DNA from: a bacterium
GTDB lineage: Bacteria > UBP15 > UBA6099 > JAJRTR01
Reading direction: 5' to 3'
DNA length: 11,878 nucleotides
Assembly (NCBI GenBank): GCA_024278215.1
Contig: JAJRTR010000137.1
Coordinates: forward strand, 1 to 11,878
Position 1 is the stretch's first letter; every line of letters begins with the position of its first letter. The notes under the pieces were generated by a model. The model saw nothing but the letters and a program-made list of their open reading frames with translations, searched no databases and had not been told where the DNA came from. This document shows, piece after piece, positions 1 to 6,976 of the stretch. The translations under genes were made by a program, and so were the position numbers.

Positions 1-142
1 AAATTGGTCGGAAGCAAGGCGGAGGTGCAAAATCCCCGCAGGCGTACTTGTAGAGTACGTCGAGGATGATTTTGTGCCGACAACGCAGCTGTTGACAATT
101 GCAGCCGACCGTAGCCGAATCAGAATTTTGCAATTGGCTCAT
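1..142 (-). repeat. Partial copy of a dispersed palindromic (MITE-like) element, cut by the window edge
   Basis: The reverse complement of this stretch matches 7488-7630 closely over its whole length. Shared blocks include TGAGCCAATTGCAAAATT, AGCTGCGTTGTCGG, TCCTCGACGTACTCTAC and CCTCCGCCTTGC. The inner end is marked by TTGGCTCAT at 134-142, the counterpart of the terminal inverted repeat of the second copy; the other end lies outside the window. The centre is a dyad, with GCAAAATC/GATTTTGC arms around a GTACT...AGTAC core. The copy sits just beyond the stop codon of the SEC-C gene, in a place where insertion would be harmless. Seen directly: two diverged copies in opposite orientation. Inferred: a non-autonomous mobile or REP-type repeat; no transposase is visible. 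Confidence 0.8.
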
Positions 143-193
143 AAGTTCAACCGATTTCAGAACTGTGTCCTACCGCATCTGATCGGGATTATC

Positions 194-2239
194 TCAAATA
201 AGTTCATTATATATTTTTTCGACCCATTTTATCGCGTCGATATTATCCAGCCATGCGATATAAGAAAATTCAAAATAATCTTTCGCTTCATTTTCACTAC
301 CTATAATAAATTGGTTGCCATCACAAGGTTCAGCCGGTTTTCTTTGCAGAATCAGTTTCAGCACATGTTTATTACATTCGAAAGCATCCAGTAGATAATT
401 CCTGCTGTTTTCCGTGTCGCCTTCCATTAGAAAAGTAACCAGTGCTTTGTTGTAGTGCCACCACGCGGTATCCTCATTATAGCGTTCGAGCAAATCGTCG
501 CATTCCTTATATCTTCCTGATTGCACCAGCACTGTTAATAAGAGCCGTCTGATATCCAGGTTGTCGACACGGTCGAGCTCGATTATGTCCTTCGCATGGT
601 CTATAGCCTTCGATAACTTTCCGCTAAAATACAAAATCAGAAATATTGCCGACTTGCATCTTATGTAAGGTCGGGCTTCAATTCTTTCCCAGAACCTGCC
701 TTTGTGCTTTTCAAAGAAATCAGCGCCGAGTTGCCTTTTTCCTATTTCAAGCCCTTTGTTCAGGTAGAAAAAACTCTTCTCCATATTGTCTTCAATCCTG
801 GCGAGCACAACATAGGCGTCTACGGTATCGGGATAAATCCTGAGTGCTTCCTCCGCGAGTTCACGCGCCTCGTCATTATCAGAGTCAAGCGCTTTCAGCG
901 ACAGCAGCGCTGCCTCCTCTTTCGGAGTTTCCGGTCCGTAGTTGTCGAAACTTATCTCAAATCTTAAGACCTTTTGAATGAATTCCTCCCGGTCATTATC
1001 GGTTTCCACCCCATGTGCATCCATGGCTTTTTGAACATGCCACGCCAACATGTCGACCATACCTTCTTTAGCATTTAATATATCCAGCGGATTCCCGACA
1101 ACCTCGTTGTCATAATCAAGATCGTCAAGTTCGTCGTCAAATTCGTCGTCAACCTGATACAAACGTATGGAATCACCTTCATCGTCAATGTAACCGCCGG
1201 TCATATCTTCGAAAATTTCCCCGGCAATATCACACGAATACTGGCTTAACCCTTCCACCTTCAATACTTCGTTAAGACATGTAATGGCTACAGATTCATC
1301 GCATTCTTCTAAAATAAATACTGCTAAATCAATTAAGTCCAGGTCCGCCGCGAATTCTTCTGTTGTCAATATTGTAAAAGCAATATCGGCGAGTTCGTTT
1401 ATATCATGTCCGTATCTTTCATAAATTGTGAATATGATATTGCCCGCCGCTGCGTTTCTGTATGTTACGGGCCGTGCGAAAACCTGTTTATTCAAAGCGT
1501 CTAACGCCTTTGTTCCAATGTGAATAAGCGCTTCGTCTATCGTGTCGCATAGATCTTCACTATCTATATCCGCATCAAGAAGCCCGATAAGAAAATCGAT
1601 CGCTTTTTCCGATCCTATTCTTCCAAGAGCAAGAATCGCGATATTCGGCGCGACCCCTTTACCCACTGAAAGAGGCGCATCATATTTCCCGCAATTCACG
1701 ATTTCGATCAATCCGTCTTCCAGTCCGTAATCAATTTCTTCTAATTTTCTGTATGCTTTCAGATTAAAAGTATTTACGTCAAGTATCAGATTGGCGCAAA
1801 CATATTCAATCTGTTCAGCTTCAGACGGTTTTTCGAGTTCACTAAAATTTTCTACAATACTCTCCAACCGATTTTTTTCTTTCTTCTCTTGTTTAAGCTT
1901 TTCGAGGATATTCGGCGGCAAATGATCCACAAGGTTGACGCCGTGCTTCCACTCGAACTTCTTCAGGCACCTGATTATATCTTCAATGGTGTTCGAATCA
2001 GCTTTTAAAAACGGGCATGCTGATAATCTATTGAACGCTTCCCAATCGCCGTTATAATCAAGTTCGCGAAGATAGACGAAATCGATATATTCCGGATTGA
2101 CGTATCTGTCACGTCCGACCAGCACGGGCGGCCCCTTATACGGAGAATTACCATAAGGATTGGTTTCTTTGTTCAGGCAGCACTTTTTATATTTTTTCCC
2201 TGAACCGCATGGGCACGGATCATTTCTTCCGATTTTCAT
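194..2239 (-). CDS. SEC-C motif protein with HEAT-like and TPR (ST7-like) helical repeats
   Basis: 681 residues; cytoplasmic, with no signal peptide or membrane segment. The N-terminus is a textbook SEC-C zinc motif (CPCGSGKKYKKCC, residues 9-21). Residues about 196-345 look like HEAT-type helical repeats (for example ILALGRIGSEKAIDFLIGLL). A strongly acidic segment follows at about 362-378. From about 441 the protein is TPR-like, and its last 60 residues (FECNKHVLKLIL... GSENEAKDY...W) resemble the C-terminal end of the ST7 family. SEC-C motifs bind zinc and in SecA mediate contact with SecB and ribosomes; here the motif is probably a binding module on a scaffold. The start is well supported by GAGGT five bases upstream of the ATG. 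No enzymatic motif is visible and the function is unknown. It could be cotranscribed with the small zinc protein 125 bases upstream. Confidence 0.85.
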   Translation of the reverse strand: MKIGRNDPCPCGSGKKYKKCCLNKETNPYGNSPYKGPPVLVGRDRYVNPEYIDFVYLRELDYNGDWEAFNRLSACPFLKADSNTIEDIIRCLKKFEWKHGVNLVDHLPPNILEKLKQEKKEKNRLESIVENFSELEKPSEAEQIEYVCANLILDVNTFNLKAYRKLEEIDYGLEDGLIEIVNCGKYDAPLSVGKGVAPNIAILALGRIGSEKAIDFLIGLLDADIDSEDLCDTIDEALIHIGTKALDALNKQVFARPVTYRNAAAGNIIFTIYERYGHDINELADIAFTILTTEEFAADLDLIDLAVFILEECDESVAITCLNEVLKVEGLSQYSCDIAGEIFEDMTGGYIDDEGDSIRLYQVDDEFDDELDDLDYDNEVVGNPLDILNAKEGMVDMLAWHVQKAMDAHGVETDNDREEFIQKVLRFEISFDNYGPETPKEEAALLSLKALDSDNDEARELAEEALRIYPDTVDAYVVLARIEDNMEKSFFYLNKGLEIGKRQLGADFFEKHKGRFWERIEARPYIRCKSAIFLILYFSGKLSKAIDHAKDIIELDRVDNLDIRRLLLTVLVQSGRYKECDDLLERYNEDTAWWHYNKALVTFLMEGDTENSRNYLLDAFECNKHVLKLILQRKPAEPCDGNQFIIGSENEAKDYFEFSYIAWLDNIDAIKWVEKIYNELI

Positions 2240-2364
2240 TATTCACCTCGCAATACAAGCCCAAATCCTTATGTAAATCTGATTCTACACGTTCGTGGGA
2301 AGGCCTGTAAAGATATTATGCGAAGAACTCTATTGTCGGCAATGCAGCGCCGGACACAATGGTG

Positions 2365-2526
2365 TCAGGACCTGCTGTTGCGCTCCATATCTTTCTGATA
2401 TGCTTTCCAGCCGGGACAGAAGCCGGTGTGCCACTTCCATATACGCCCGAGTATCGACTTAGGGTTCGCATCATATTTTGCTCTCCACCTGCATTGTTCG
2501 CAATTGTGTTTTTTCTTTCCGCTCAT
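2365..2526 (-). CDS. Small CxxC...HxxxC putative zinc-binding protein
   Basis: 53 residues, beginning MSGKKKHNCEQCRWRAKYD. Potential metal ligands are C9, C12, H33 and C37 (CEQC and HTGFC), which gives a single zinc-knuckle arrangement. The middle holds a Trp-rich segment, GRIWKWHTGFCPGW, and the protein is highly basic. The ATG is preceded by GGGAGG with a seven-base spacer. A GTG two codons earlier lies too close to that site, which decides the start. A sigma70-like promoter lies about 60 bases upstream. The spacing of paired Cys/His ligands, the good ribosome site and the promoter argue that this is a real gene despite its length. I believe similar small proteins occur in other anaerobic bacteria, but that is memory, not a search. 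Function unknown; a nucleic-acid or protein-binding adaptor is a guess. Confidence 0.72.
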   Translation of the reverse strand: MSGKKKHNCEQCRWRAKYDANPKSILGRIWKWHTGFCPGWKAYQKDMERNSRS

Positions 2527-2588
2527 AGCCACGCCTCCCAGCTTTGCAGTGATAAATGTCCGGACACATCACAACAACATGTCCTTTC

Positions 2589-2617
2589 ATTATGTCATCC
2601 GTTACCGTTAAAATCAA
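2589..2617 (-). promoter_or_regulatory. Sigma70-like promoter for the small zinc-binding protein
   Basis: On the minus strand TTGATT (2617-2612) is followed after exactly 17 bases by CATAAT (2594-2589). This matches 4/6 and 5/6 of the consensus. It lies just downstream of the terminator of the asd cluster and upstream of the small gene at 2526, so an independent transcript for the small gene and perhaps the SEC-C gene is likely. Confidence 0.55.
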
Positions 2618-2632
2618 AAGAGAGCCAATAGC

Positions 2633-2659
2633 AAAAAACCGCCCCTATCGAGAGCGGTT
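2633..2659 (-). terminator. Rho-independent terminator of the DUF1015-yjbQ-asd cluster
   Basis: Read on the minus strand, AACCGC and GCGGTT form a stem that G-C and G-T pairs extend inward over a short loop. It is followed directly by a run of six T (TTTTTT, two shared with the stem). It lies 50 bases past the stop of the small basic protein gene, the expected place for the end of this transcript. Confidence 0.8.
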
Positions 2660-2709
2660 CGTCGACATATCCGTGCTGTGTATTCCCAGTTCCGTGTATA
2701 CCGTGAAGT

Positions 2710-2982
2710 TCAGTCTTCCTGCGACATCCAGCTTCGTATGATCTTCGCCATTTCCTGGGCTGCGAATTCTGTGCCGTGGATACTGCCGTCCATATCTTTT
2801 ATGAGCTTTTTACGCTGCCCGTCTTCGGTTTTTCGCAATACTTTTGACACCCTCATGTCGGACCAGCGATCCGACTTCGAAAGATATGGTCGGATTGCGA
2901 AGTTTCTCTTTGTTCTGACCAGTCTCTCGACAGATTCACTCTGTGCCATTTTCCTGGGATTTGCTGCTTTGACTTTGTACAT
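2710..2982 (-). CDS. Small basic hypothetical protein downstream of asd
   Basis: 90 residues, beginning MYKVKAANPRKMAQSESVER. The longer frame would start 14 codons earlier inside asd, but GAGGAG six bases before the ATG at 2982 fixes the start here. That ribosome site overlaps the asd stop codon, so translation is probably coupled to asd. The protein is rich in Lys and Arg, has no cysteine, signal peptide or membrane segment, and reads as mainly helical, with a C-terminal stretch EFAAQEMAKIIRSWM. I do not recognise a family. It is the last gene before a terminator. The name cannot go beyond hypothetical protein; confidence that it is coding comes from the Shine-Dalgarno site, spacing and terminator placement. 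Confidence 0.65.
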   Translation of the reverse strand: MYKVKAANPRKMAQSESVERLVRTKRNFAIRPYLSKSDRWSDMRVSKVLRKTEDGQRKKLIKDMDGSIHGTEFAAQEMAKIIRSWMSQED

Positions 2983-2992
2983 AGTTTTCTCC

Positions 2993-4015
2993 TCAGAAAA
3001 TGAATTCGGCAATCTGCACCGCATTCAGCGCTGCACCTTTGCGAAGATTGTCTGCAACACACCACATATTAAAACCATACTCGACGGAGAGGTCTTTCCT
3101 GACCCTGCCGATATACACTTCGTCCTTGCCCGATGCGTACAGGGGTGTCGGATAGGTGCGCCGTTTTTCATCTCCATCCACAGGGTCCGGCTCATCCACA
3201 ACCGTCACGCCCGGCGACCTGCTCAGGATTTTTCTCACATTATCCACAGACGATCTTTTCCTCGTTTGAATGTTTATGCTCTGGGCGTGACCGTTCATCA
3301 CCGGAACCCGCACACATGTGGCGGATATGGGCAACTGCGGATTTGAAAAGATTTTTCTTGTTTCTTCTACTATCTTGACTTCCTCGAGCGTGTTGCCTGC
3401 AGCATTGAAGATGTCGATGTGCGGCAGGCAGTTGAATGAAATCTGCTGCGGGAACACTTTCGGCGCATATTTTCTATTGTTTGCAAGGGCTTTGGTCTGC
3501 TTTTTCAGCTCTTCTCCGGCCGCCTTGCCCTTTCCAGAGACTGCCTGGTATGTGGACACAACAATGCGGGTAACACCCAGTTTTTCATATAACGGTTTAA
3601 CCGCCATACACATTTGTATCGTCGAGCAGTTGGGGTTGGCGATGAGTCCCTGGTGCCGTTGTATATGTTTTATATTGACTTCCGGAATTATCAGAGGTAC
3701 ATCCGGCCTCATGCGAAAAGTACTGCTGTTGTCTATCACGATGGAGCCGCGCCGCACTGCTTCCCACGCGAATTCCTTGGAAGCGTTGTCGCCGCCCGCG
3801 AAAAGTGTGACATCCACTCCATTGAACGAAGCGTCCTCTGTAACTTTAACGGTTATGTCCTTGCCTTTGAACCTGACGGTTCTTCGATTCTTCTTTTTCG
3901 TCGCCAGCGGCACAAGTGTTTTTACAGGGAATTTCCGCTCTTCGAGCACCCTTATCATTTCTCTGCCGACGGCTCCCGTGGCCCCGACTACTGCCACAAT
4001 ATATTTATCACTCAC
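2993..4015 (-). CDS. asd: Aspartate-semialdehyde dehydrogenase
   Basis: 340 residues. It reduces 4-aspartyl phosphate to aspartate semialdehyde with NADPH, the branch point toward lysine/diaminopimelate, threonine and methionine. The N-terminal Rossmann motif is VVGATGAVGREM (9-20). The active-site cysteine is C130 in ANPNCSTIQ. Substrate-binding R236 and catalytic H243 lie in RVPVMNGHAQS. SSTFRM and TYQAVSGKG are also typical. Length is normal for the family. I chose the GTG at 4015 because GGAGGT lies six bases upstream and the family starts just before the GATG motif; an in-frame ATG at 4048 would add 11 unconserved residues and lacks such a site. The gene lies 29 bases after yjbQ and 10 bases before the small basic protein gene. 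No lysine or threonine biosynthesis neighbours are seen. Confidence 0.95.
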   Translation of the reverse strand: MSDKYIVAVVGATGAVGREMIRVLEERKFPVKTLVPLATKKKNRRTVRFKGKDITVKVTEDASFNGVDVTLFAGGDNASKEFAWEAVRRGSIVIDNSSTFRMRPDVPLIIPEVNIKHIQRHQGLIANPNCSTIQMCMAVKPLYEKLGVTRIVVSTYQAVSGKGKAAGEELKKQTKALANNRKYAPKVFPQQISFNCLPHIDIFNAAGNTLEEVKIVEETRKIFSNPQLPISATCVRVPVMNGHAQSINIQTRKRSSVDNVRKILSRSPGVTVVDEPDPVDGDEKRRTYPTPLYASGKDEVYIGRVRKDLSVEYGFNMWCVADNLRKGAALNAVQIAEFIF

Positions 4016-4044
4016 GTAGCGACCTCCCTGAAATCGGCTGTTTT

Positions 4045-4467
4045 TCAACCTCTGATATATTTTACATATACGCTTCGTGTCCTGGGCCCGTCGAATTCAC
4101 AAAAGAACAGTGACTGCCATGTGCCAAGGACCAGACCACCGTCTCGGACAATCACTGTCTCGGATGCTCCTACCAGCGAACTTTTTATATGTGCCGCCGA
4201 GTTTCCTTCCGCATGTTTGTAATCCGCTCTCAGGGGCGCTATCCTGTCAAGTCCCCGGATTATATCATCCGGCACCGCCGGATCGGCATTTTCATTTATT
4301 GTTATACCTGCTGTCGTATGTGACACATATACACAACACAACCCATCGTCGGCTTTCATCTCACGTAGCGCTTTCAGTACATCAGATGTTATGTCTATCA
4401 GCCGACACCTGCTTTTTGTAGATACGTTGAATTTTGAAACCATAACACTATACAACGGCGTCCGCAC
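4045..4467 (-). CDS. YjbQ/UPF0047 family protein (secondary thiamine-phosphate synthase-like)
   Basis: 140 residues from a GTG start. All hallmarks of the family are present: SHTTAGITINENADP (49-63), HAEGNSAAHIKSSLVG (85-100) and LGTWQSLFFCEFDGPR (114-129). The conserved histidines (50, 85, 93) and the Glu in EFDGPR are thought to form the metal-dependent active site. E. coli YjbQ has weak thiamine-phosphate synthase activity, but the physiological role of the family is not settled, so I avoid a functional gene name. GTG at 4467 is preceded by AAGGA nine bases away; the ATG eight codons later (4443) has no ribosome site but is possible. It sits 50 bases downstream of the DUF1015 gene and 29 bases upstream of asd, in the same direction. 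Confidence 0.9.
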   Translation of the reverse strand: MRTPLYSVMVSKFNVSTKSRCRLIDITSDVLKALREMKADDGLCCVYVSHTTAGITINENADPAVPDDIIRGLDRIAPLRADYKHAEGNSAAHIKSSLVGASETVIVRDGGLVLGTWQSLFFCEFDGPRTRSVYVKYIRG

Positions 4468-4517
4468 GCCGCGTTTTCCTTAATCCACCGGACAAAATAT
4501 CTTTTCCCGGATTCAAT

Positions 4518-5771
4518 TTAAACTATATTATTATTCGAAATCCTGTATATGACAAGACCTGTAAGCAATTTGGGAAAGAAATAAGTTGACTTGTGGGGCA
4601 TTACCTGGTGTGCGACGGCCACTTCCGTCATTCGCCTGACAGGTGTTGGTGGAAGGTATATGGCGACCTGATACTCACCCGTTTTCAGCCCGTTCACAAC
4701 TCTGACCGGGTCCACCTCGAAACCAATGTGGTCCAGCGGATTCGCATCTTCACCGATCAGGGGTTTAACAGCGAGTTCCTCACATATCGACACATCCAGT
4801 TCTTTGAGCGTATCATGCAGCGCGCCGAGTCCCCTGTTGTTTTCAAGCACCTCTTTTTTAGGGCGTAACACGTAGAATTTCGACCCGACCTGTGCCGCCA
4901 TGACATGGACGTTTTCGTCTGCCGTGGAGATAATGCGCAGGGCGCTGCTGCGGTCTTTTCTCTCCACATCGAAATTGGCCGACAGCTTGTCAAGTACACT
5001 CTGCTCACTGTAGTCCGGGATGCTTTTCAACATCCTGTGCGCCGATAGAACTGATAGGCCCGGGTCGCTCATGCCGACAAAATACATGAATGTATAACGA
5101 TAATCCGGTTCTTCCGCACCTGCGAATTCCGCATCTCCGCCGTTGCCGTGTTTGTCGTCCATTTCAGCGGCATAATTAAGGGCAGTCTCGTACCTGTGGT
5201 GTCCGTCGGCAATAAAAACATCCTTGTCACCCATTGCGCAGACCAGTTTGTTTATCAGTTTTTCGTCCGTCATGCTCCACAGACTGTGCCGCACGCCATC
5301 GGGTGACCTGAAATTTTCGTCGGGGAAGTCTTTTTCGACAGCGTCGCACAGTATACCGGCGATCTCGCCGTCGTCGTCCGGGAAGATTGAAAAAACCGGG
5401 TTGAACCATGCGCCGGTGGCACGAGTCAGCGCAAGGCGGTCCTGCTTATGCTTGGGGAATGTTTTTTCGTGGGGATAGACCGAGCCTTCGCCGAACTTTT
5501 CGACTTTTATCAGTGCGATGAAGCCGCGCCGCACACGCCGGTAGCCTTCCCAGTCAAGAAAATACTCTTCGAGAACATATATCGCGGGACGCGGGTCGCG
5601 GACGAGAATACTCTCGGCAATCCATTTATCCAGCGTCTCGCCTGCCTGCGCGTACTTGTCGCCTCCGTTTTCCGCGATGTTGTAGTCCACCCGTATGATA
5701 TTGTGGTCGCTCCACCTGTAATATTCCTTCTGCTGTTCCGGAGAAATCACATCATAGGGCGGAGTAAGCAC
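4518..5771 (-). CDS. DUF1015 family protein (coordinates from first usual start; true start probably upstream)
   Basis: 417 residues from the GTG at 5771. Family motifs are clear: TPPYDVISPEQQ (3-14), HEKTFPKHKQDRL (101-113), the central ADGHHRYETA (188-197) and the C-terminal MPHKSTYFFPKLLTGLV (391-407). The DGHHR motif resembles the nucleotide-binding DGxHR of ParB-like and SerK-type proteins, so a nucleotide- or phosphate-handling role is plausible but unproven; no reaction is established. In many anaerobes this family lies near serine biosynthesis genes, which is not the case here. The frame stays open upstream to 5843 and encodes the conserved TIKPFRAYRY...LDIV, so translation almost certainly begins before 5771, yet no ATG, GTG or TTG is available there. 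It is the first gene of a probable operon with yjbQ, asd and a small gene. Confidence 0.88.
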   Translation of the reverse strand: MLTPPYDVISPEQQKEYYRWSDHNIIRVDYNIAENGGDKYAQAGETLDKWIAESILVRDPRPAIYVLEEYFLDWEGYRRVRRGFIALIKVEKFGEGSVYPHEKTFPKHKQDRLALTRATGAWFNPVFSIFPDDDGEIAGILCDAVEKDFPDENFRSPDGVRHSLWSMTDEKLINKLVCAMGDKDVFIADGHHRYETALNYAAEMDDKHGNGGDAEFAGAEEPDYRYTFMYFVGMSDPGLSVLSAHRMLKSIPDYSEQSVLDKLSANFDVERKDRSSALRIISTADENVHVMAAQVGSKFYVLRPKKEVLENNRGLGALHDTLKELDVSICEELAVKPLIGEDANPLDHIGFEVDPVRVVNGLKTGEYQVAIYLPPTPVRRMTEVAVAHQVMPHKSTYFFPKLLTGLVIYRISNNNIV

Positions 5772-5843
5772 AATATCGAGCCCCTCGACATTCTCTGTCT
5801 TATATCTGTAAGCTCTGAATGGTTTTATAGTAGCCGTTTTCGT
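5772..5843 (-). other. N-terminal coding extension of the DUF1015 gene without a normal start codon
   Basis: Codons directly upstream of the GTG at 5771 read ATIKPFRAYRY then KTENVEGLDIV, which is the usual DUF1015 N-terminus leading into TPPYDVIS. An in-frame TGA at 5846-5844 closes the frame, and the codons after it start ACG AAA ACG GCT ACT ATA. Out of frame by one base, a GTG at 5847 begins GTG AAC GAA AAC. Either a non-standard start (ACG or ATA) is used, or one base is inserted or lost between 5835 and 5847, by mutation or by sequencing or assembly error. Confidence 0.7.
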
Positions 5844-5930
5844 TCACCCTTTCTTTCGAAAATCGAGACTATTCTAACTACATATCATCACAATGTGTAG
5901 TTTTTCTGAAAAATGATCGTTTGCCGTAAG

Positions 5931-5960
5931 TTGACTCATTAGCCCGGGTTGGTGAAATAT
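5931..5960 (+). promoter_or_regulatory. Weak promoter candidate upstream of the VKOR gene
   Basis: TTGACT at 5931-5936 is a good -35 element, but the best -10 at 17-18 bases (AAATAT, 5955-5960) matches poorly. It is placed correctly for the plus-strand gene and just upstream of the inverted repeat at 5971-5989. Offered as a candidate only. Confidence 0.3.
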
Positions 5961-5970
5961 GCGGGTTTGT

Positions 5971-5989
5971 TTTGCAATTGAATTGCAAA
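5971..5989. promoter_or_regulatory. Perfect 9-bp inverted repeat, operator candidate
   Basis: TTTGCAATT and AATTGCAAA flank a single central G, a perfect 19-base palindrome. It lies in the 200-base gap between the divergent DUF1015 and VKOR genes, 55 bases before the preferred VKOR start. Size and symmetry fit a dimeric repressor or activator site. The regulator is unknown and no regulator gene is in the window. Confidence 0.45.
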
Positions 5990-6044
5990 TTAGCAGAACT
6001 TTTTGTATCCTGAAATGTCAGAAGAGAATGGGAGGCGTGCGAAA

Positions 6045-6791
6045 GTGGGGAAAAAACAGCAGATATGTCTGGTGCTAATCATCATTTTTTCTATCGGCGG
6101 CATATACACGGCGCTCCATCTGGCAGAAATACATTACAAGAAACCTCGCTTCAGGTTGAACCTCATTAATGCCGTTCCACTTATGGAGTCTTTCTGGGAC
6201 AGGACGGAGATAGAGAAAGCCGTCAGAGATGCCGAGGCGGATGAAGCCCTGCCTGATATGGACGAAGATTACGATCCTTACGCTGTTTATATCGACAATG
6301 AAACGAATCCTTATAAAAATACCGTGCAGGATGATGAAGAGACAGGGTTTGTCGCAGAAGAGGCGTGCGATATTTCCGAAGTTTTAAGTTGTTCAATAGT
6401 CGATGACAGCGATTATTCGGAAATATTCGGCATCGCCATCAGCATCTATGGACTAGCGGGCTACCTGCTGCTGATACTCGGTTCGCTGATGTGCCTTACA
6501 CTGGGCAGTATGTACAACAAGAAAAATGTAGATTCGGGCGGCACGGGCACGGCAGGAAACATGAATCCGTTGTCTTTGCGAAAACCGAATATTTTTGAAT
6601 TGATGCTGTATCTCGCGTGCTGGTTCGGATTTGTTTTTTCAGCGTGGTTGACATGGATCGAAGCAACGGTAATACACAGTTTCTGTCCCTACTGCCTTGG
6701 GTCTGCCGCGGCAATGGTCGGTTCGCTGATATGTATGCTTATCGCCTATGGTACCTATCCGATAACCGGTTTTTTCAAAAGCGGCAACTGA
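6045..6791 (+). CDS. VKOR family (vitamin K epoxide reductase-like) membrane thiol oxidoreductase
   Basis: 248 residues from GTG 6045. Bacterial VKOR homologues reoxidise DsbA-like partners in the periplasm and pass electrons to quinone. Four membrane segments are visible, at about 7-26, 128-154, 183-206 and 218-240. The loop cysteines C108 and C116 (CDISEVLSC) precede the family-typical YSEIFGIAISIYGLAGY, and the quinone-proximal CPYC is at 214-217. The loop pair is spaced Cx7C as in human VKORC1. A segment of about 75 residues, very acidic (MDEDYDP, DDEETG), lies between the first helix and C108 and is much longer than usual. No thioredoxin or DsbA domain is fused and none is adjacent. GTG 6045 has GGGAGG nine bases upstream; ATG 6015 or TTG 6003 in the same frame lack one. 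Confidence 0.88.
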   Translation: MGKKQQICLVLIIIFSIGGIYTALHLAEIHYKKPRFRLNLINAVPLMESFWDRTEIEKAVRDAEADEALPDMDEDYDPYAVYIDNETNPYKNTVQDDEETGFVAEEACDISEVLSCSIVDDSDYSEIFGIAISIYGLAGYLLLILGSLMCLTLGSMYNKKNVDSGGTGTAGNMNPLSLRKPNIFELMLYLACWFGFVFSAWLTWIEATVIHSFCPYCLGSAAAMVGSLICMLIAYGTYPITGFFKSGN

Positions 6792-6927
6792 GTTGTTATC
6801 TTTCCGCACGGTCGTTCTCTATTGAGCCGGTTGCAACATTATGTTCATGGCGAGGTCGAGCGAAATTGAACACCTTCACGTTTACTTCACAAGAATGTAA
6901 ATAAATATACCCCGAACAGTGATATTA

Positions 6928-6936
6928 TGGTAAAAT
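6928..6936 (+). promoter_or_regulatory. Extended -10 promoter candidate before the small unknown gene
   Basis: TGG directly before TAAAAT gives a TGn-extended -10 box (5/6 match to TATAAT). There is no convincing -35 box. A transcript would start near 6943, leaving a leader of about 34 bases before the ATG at 6977. Confidence 0.35.
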
Positions 6937-6976
6937 ACAATTCAGTTATTGTATGTTTTCAGAAACTGGATATTTT

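Noticed and set aside
2330-2362. Terminator after the small zinc-protein gene (TTGT..CGGC / GCCGACAA)
   Set aside because: The stem needs a three-base bulge and lacks a T run on the minus strand; too weak to call.
2678-4019. Long plus-strand open frames opposite asd (222 and 233 codons)
   Set aside because: They run antisense to a clearly conserved asd gene, have no family resemblance, and reflect codon bias of the real strand.
5878-5905. Hairpin CTACATAT/ATGTGTAG followed by TTTTT as a plus-strand terminator
   Set aside because: The stem is short and AT-rich and no plus-strand gene ends upstream of it; the gap lies between divergent genes, so an operator or chance is likelier.
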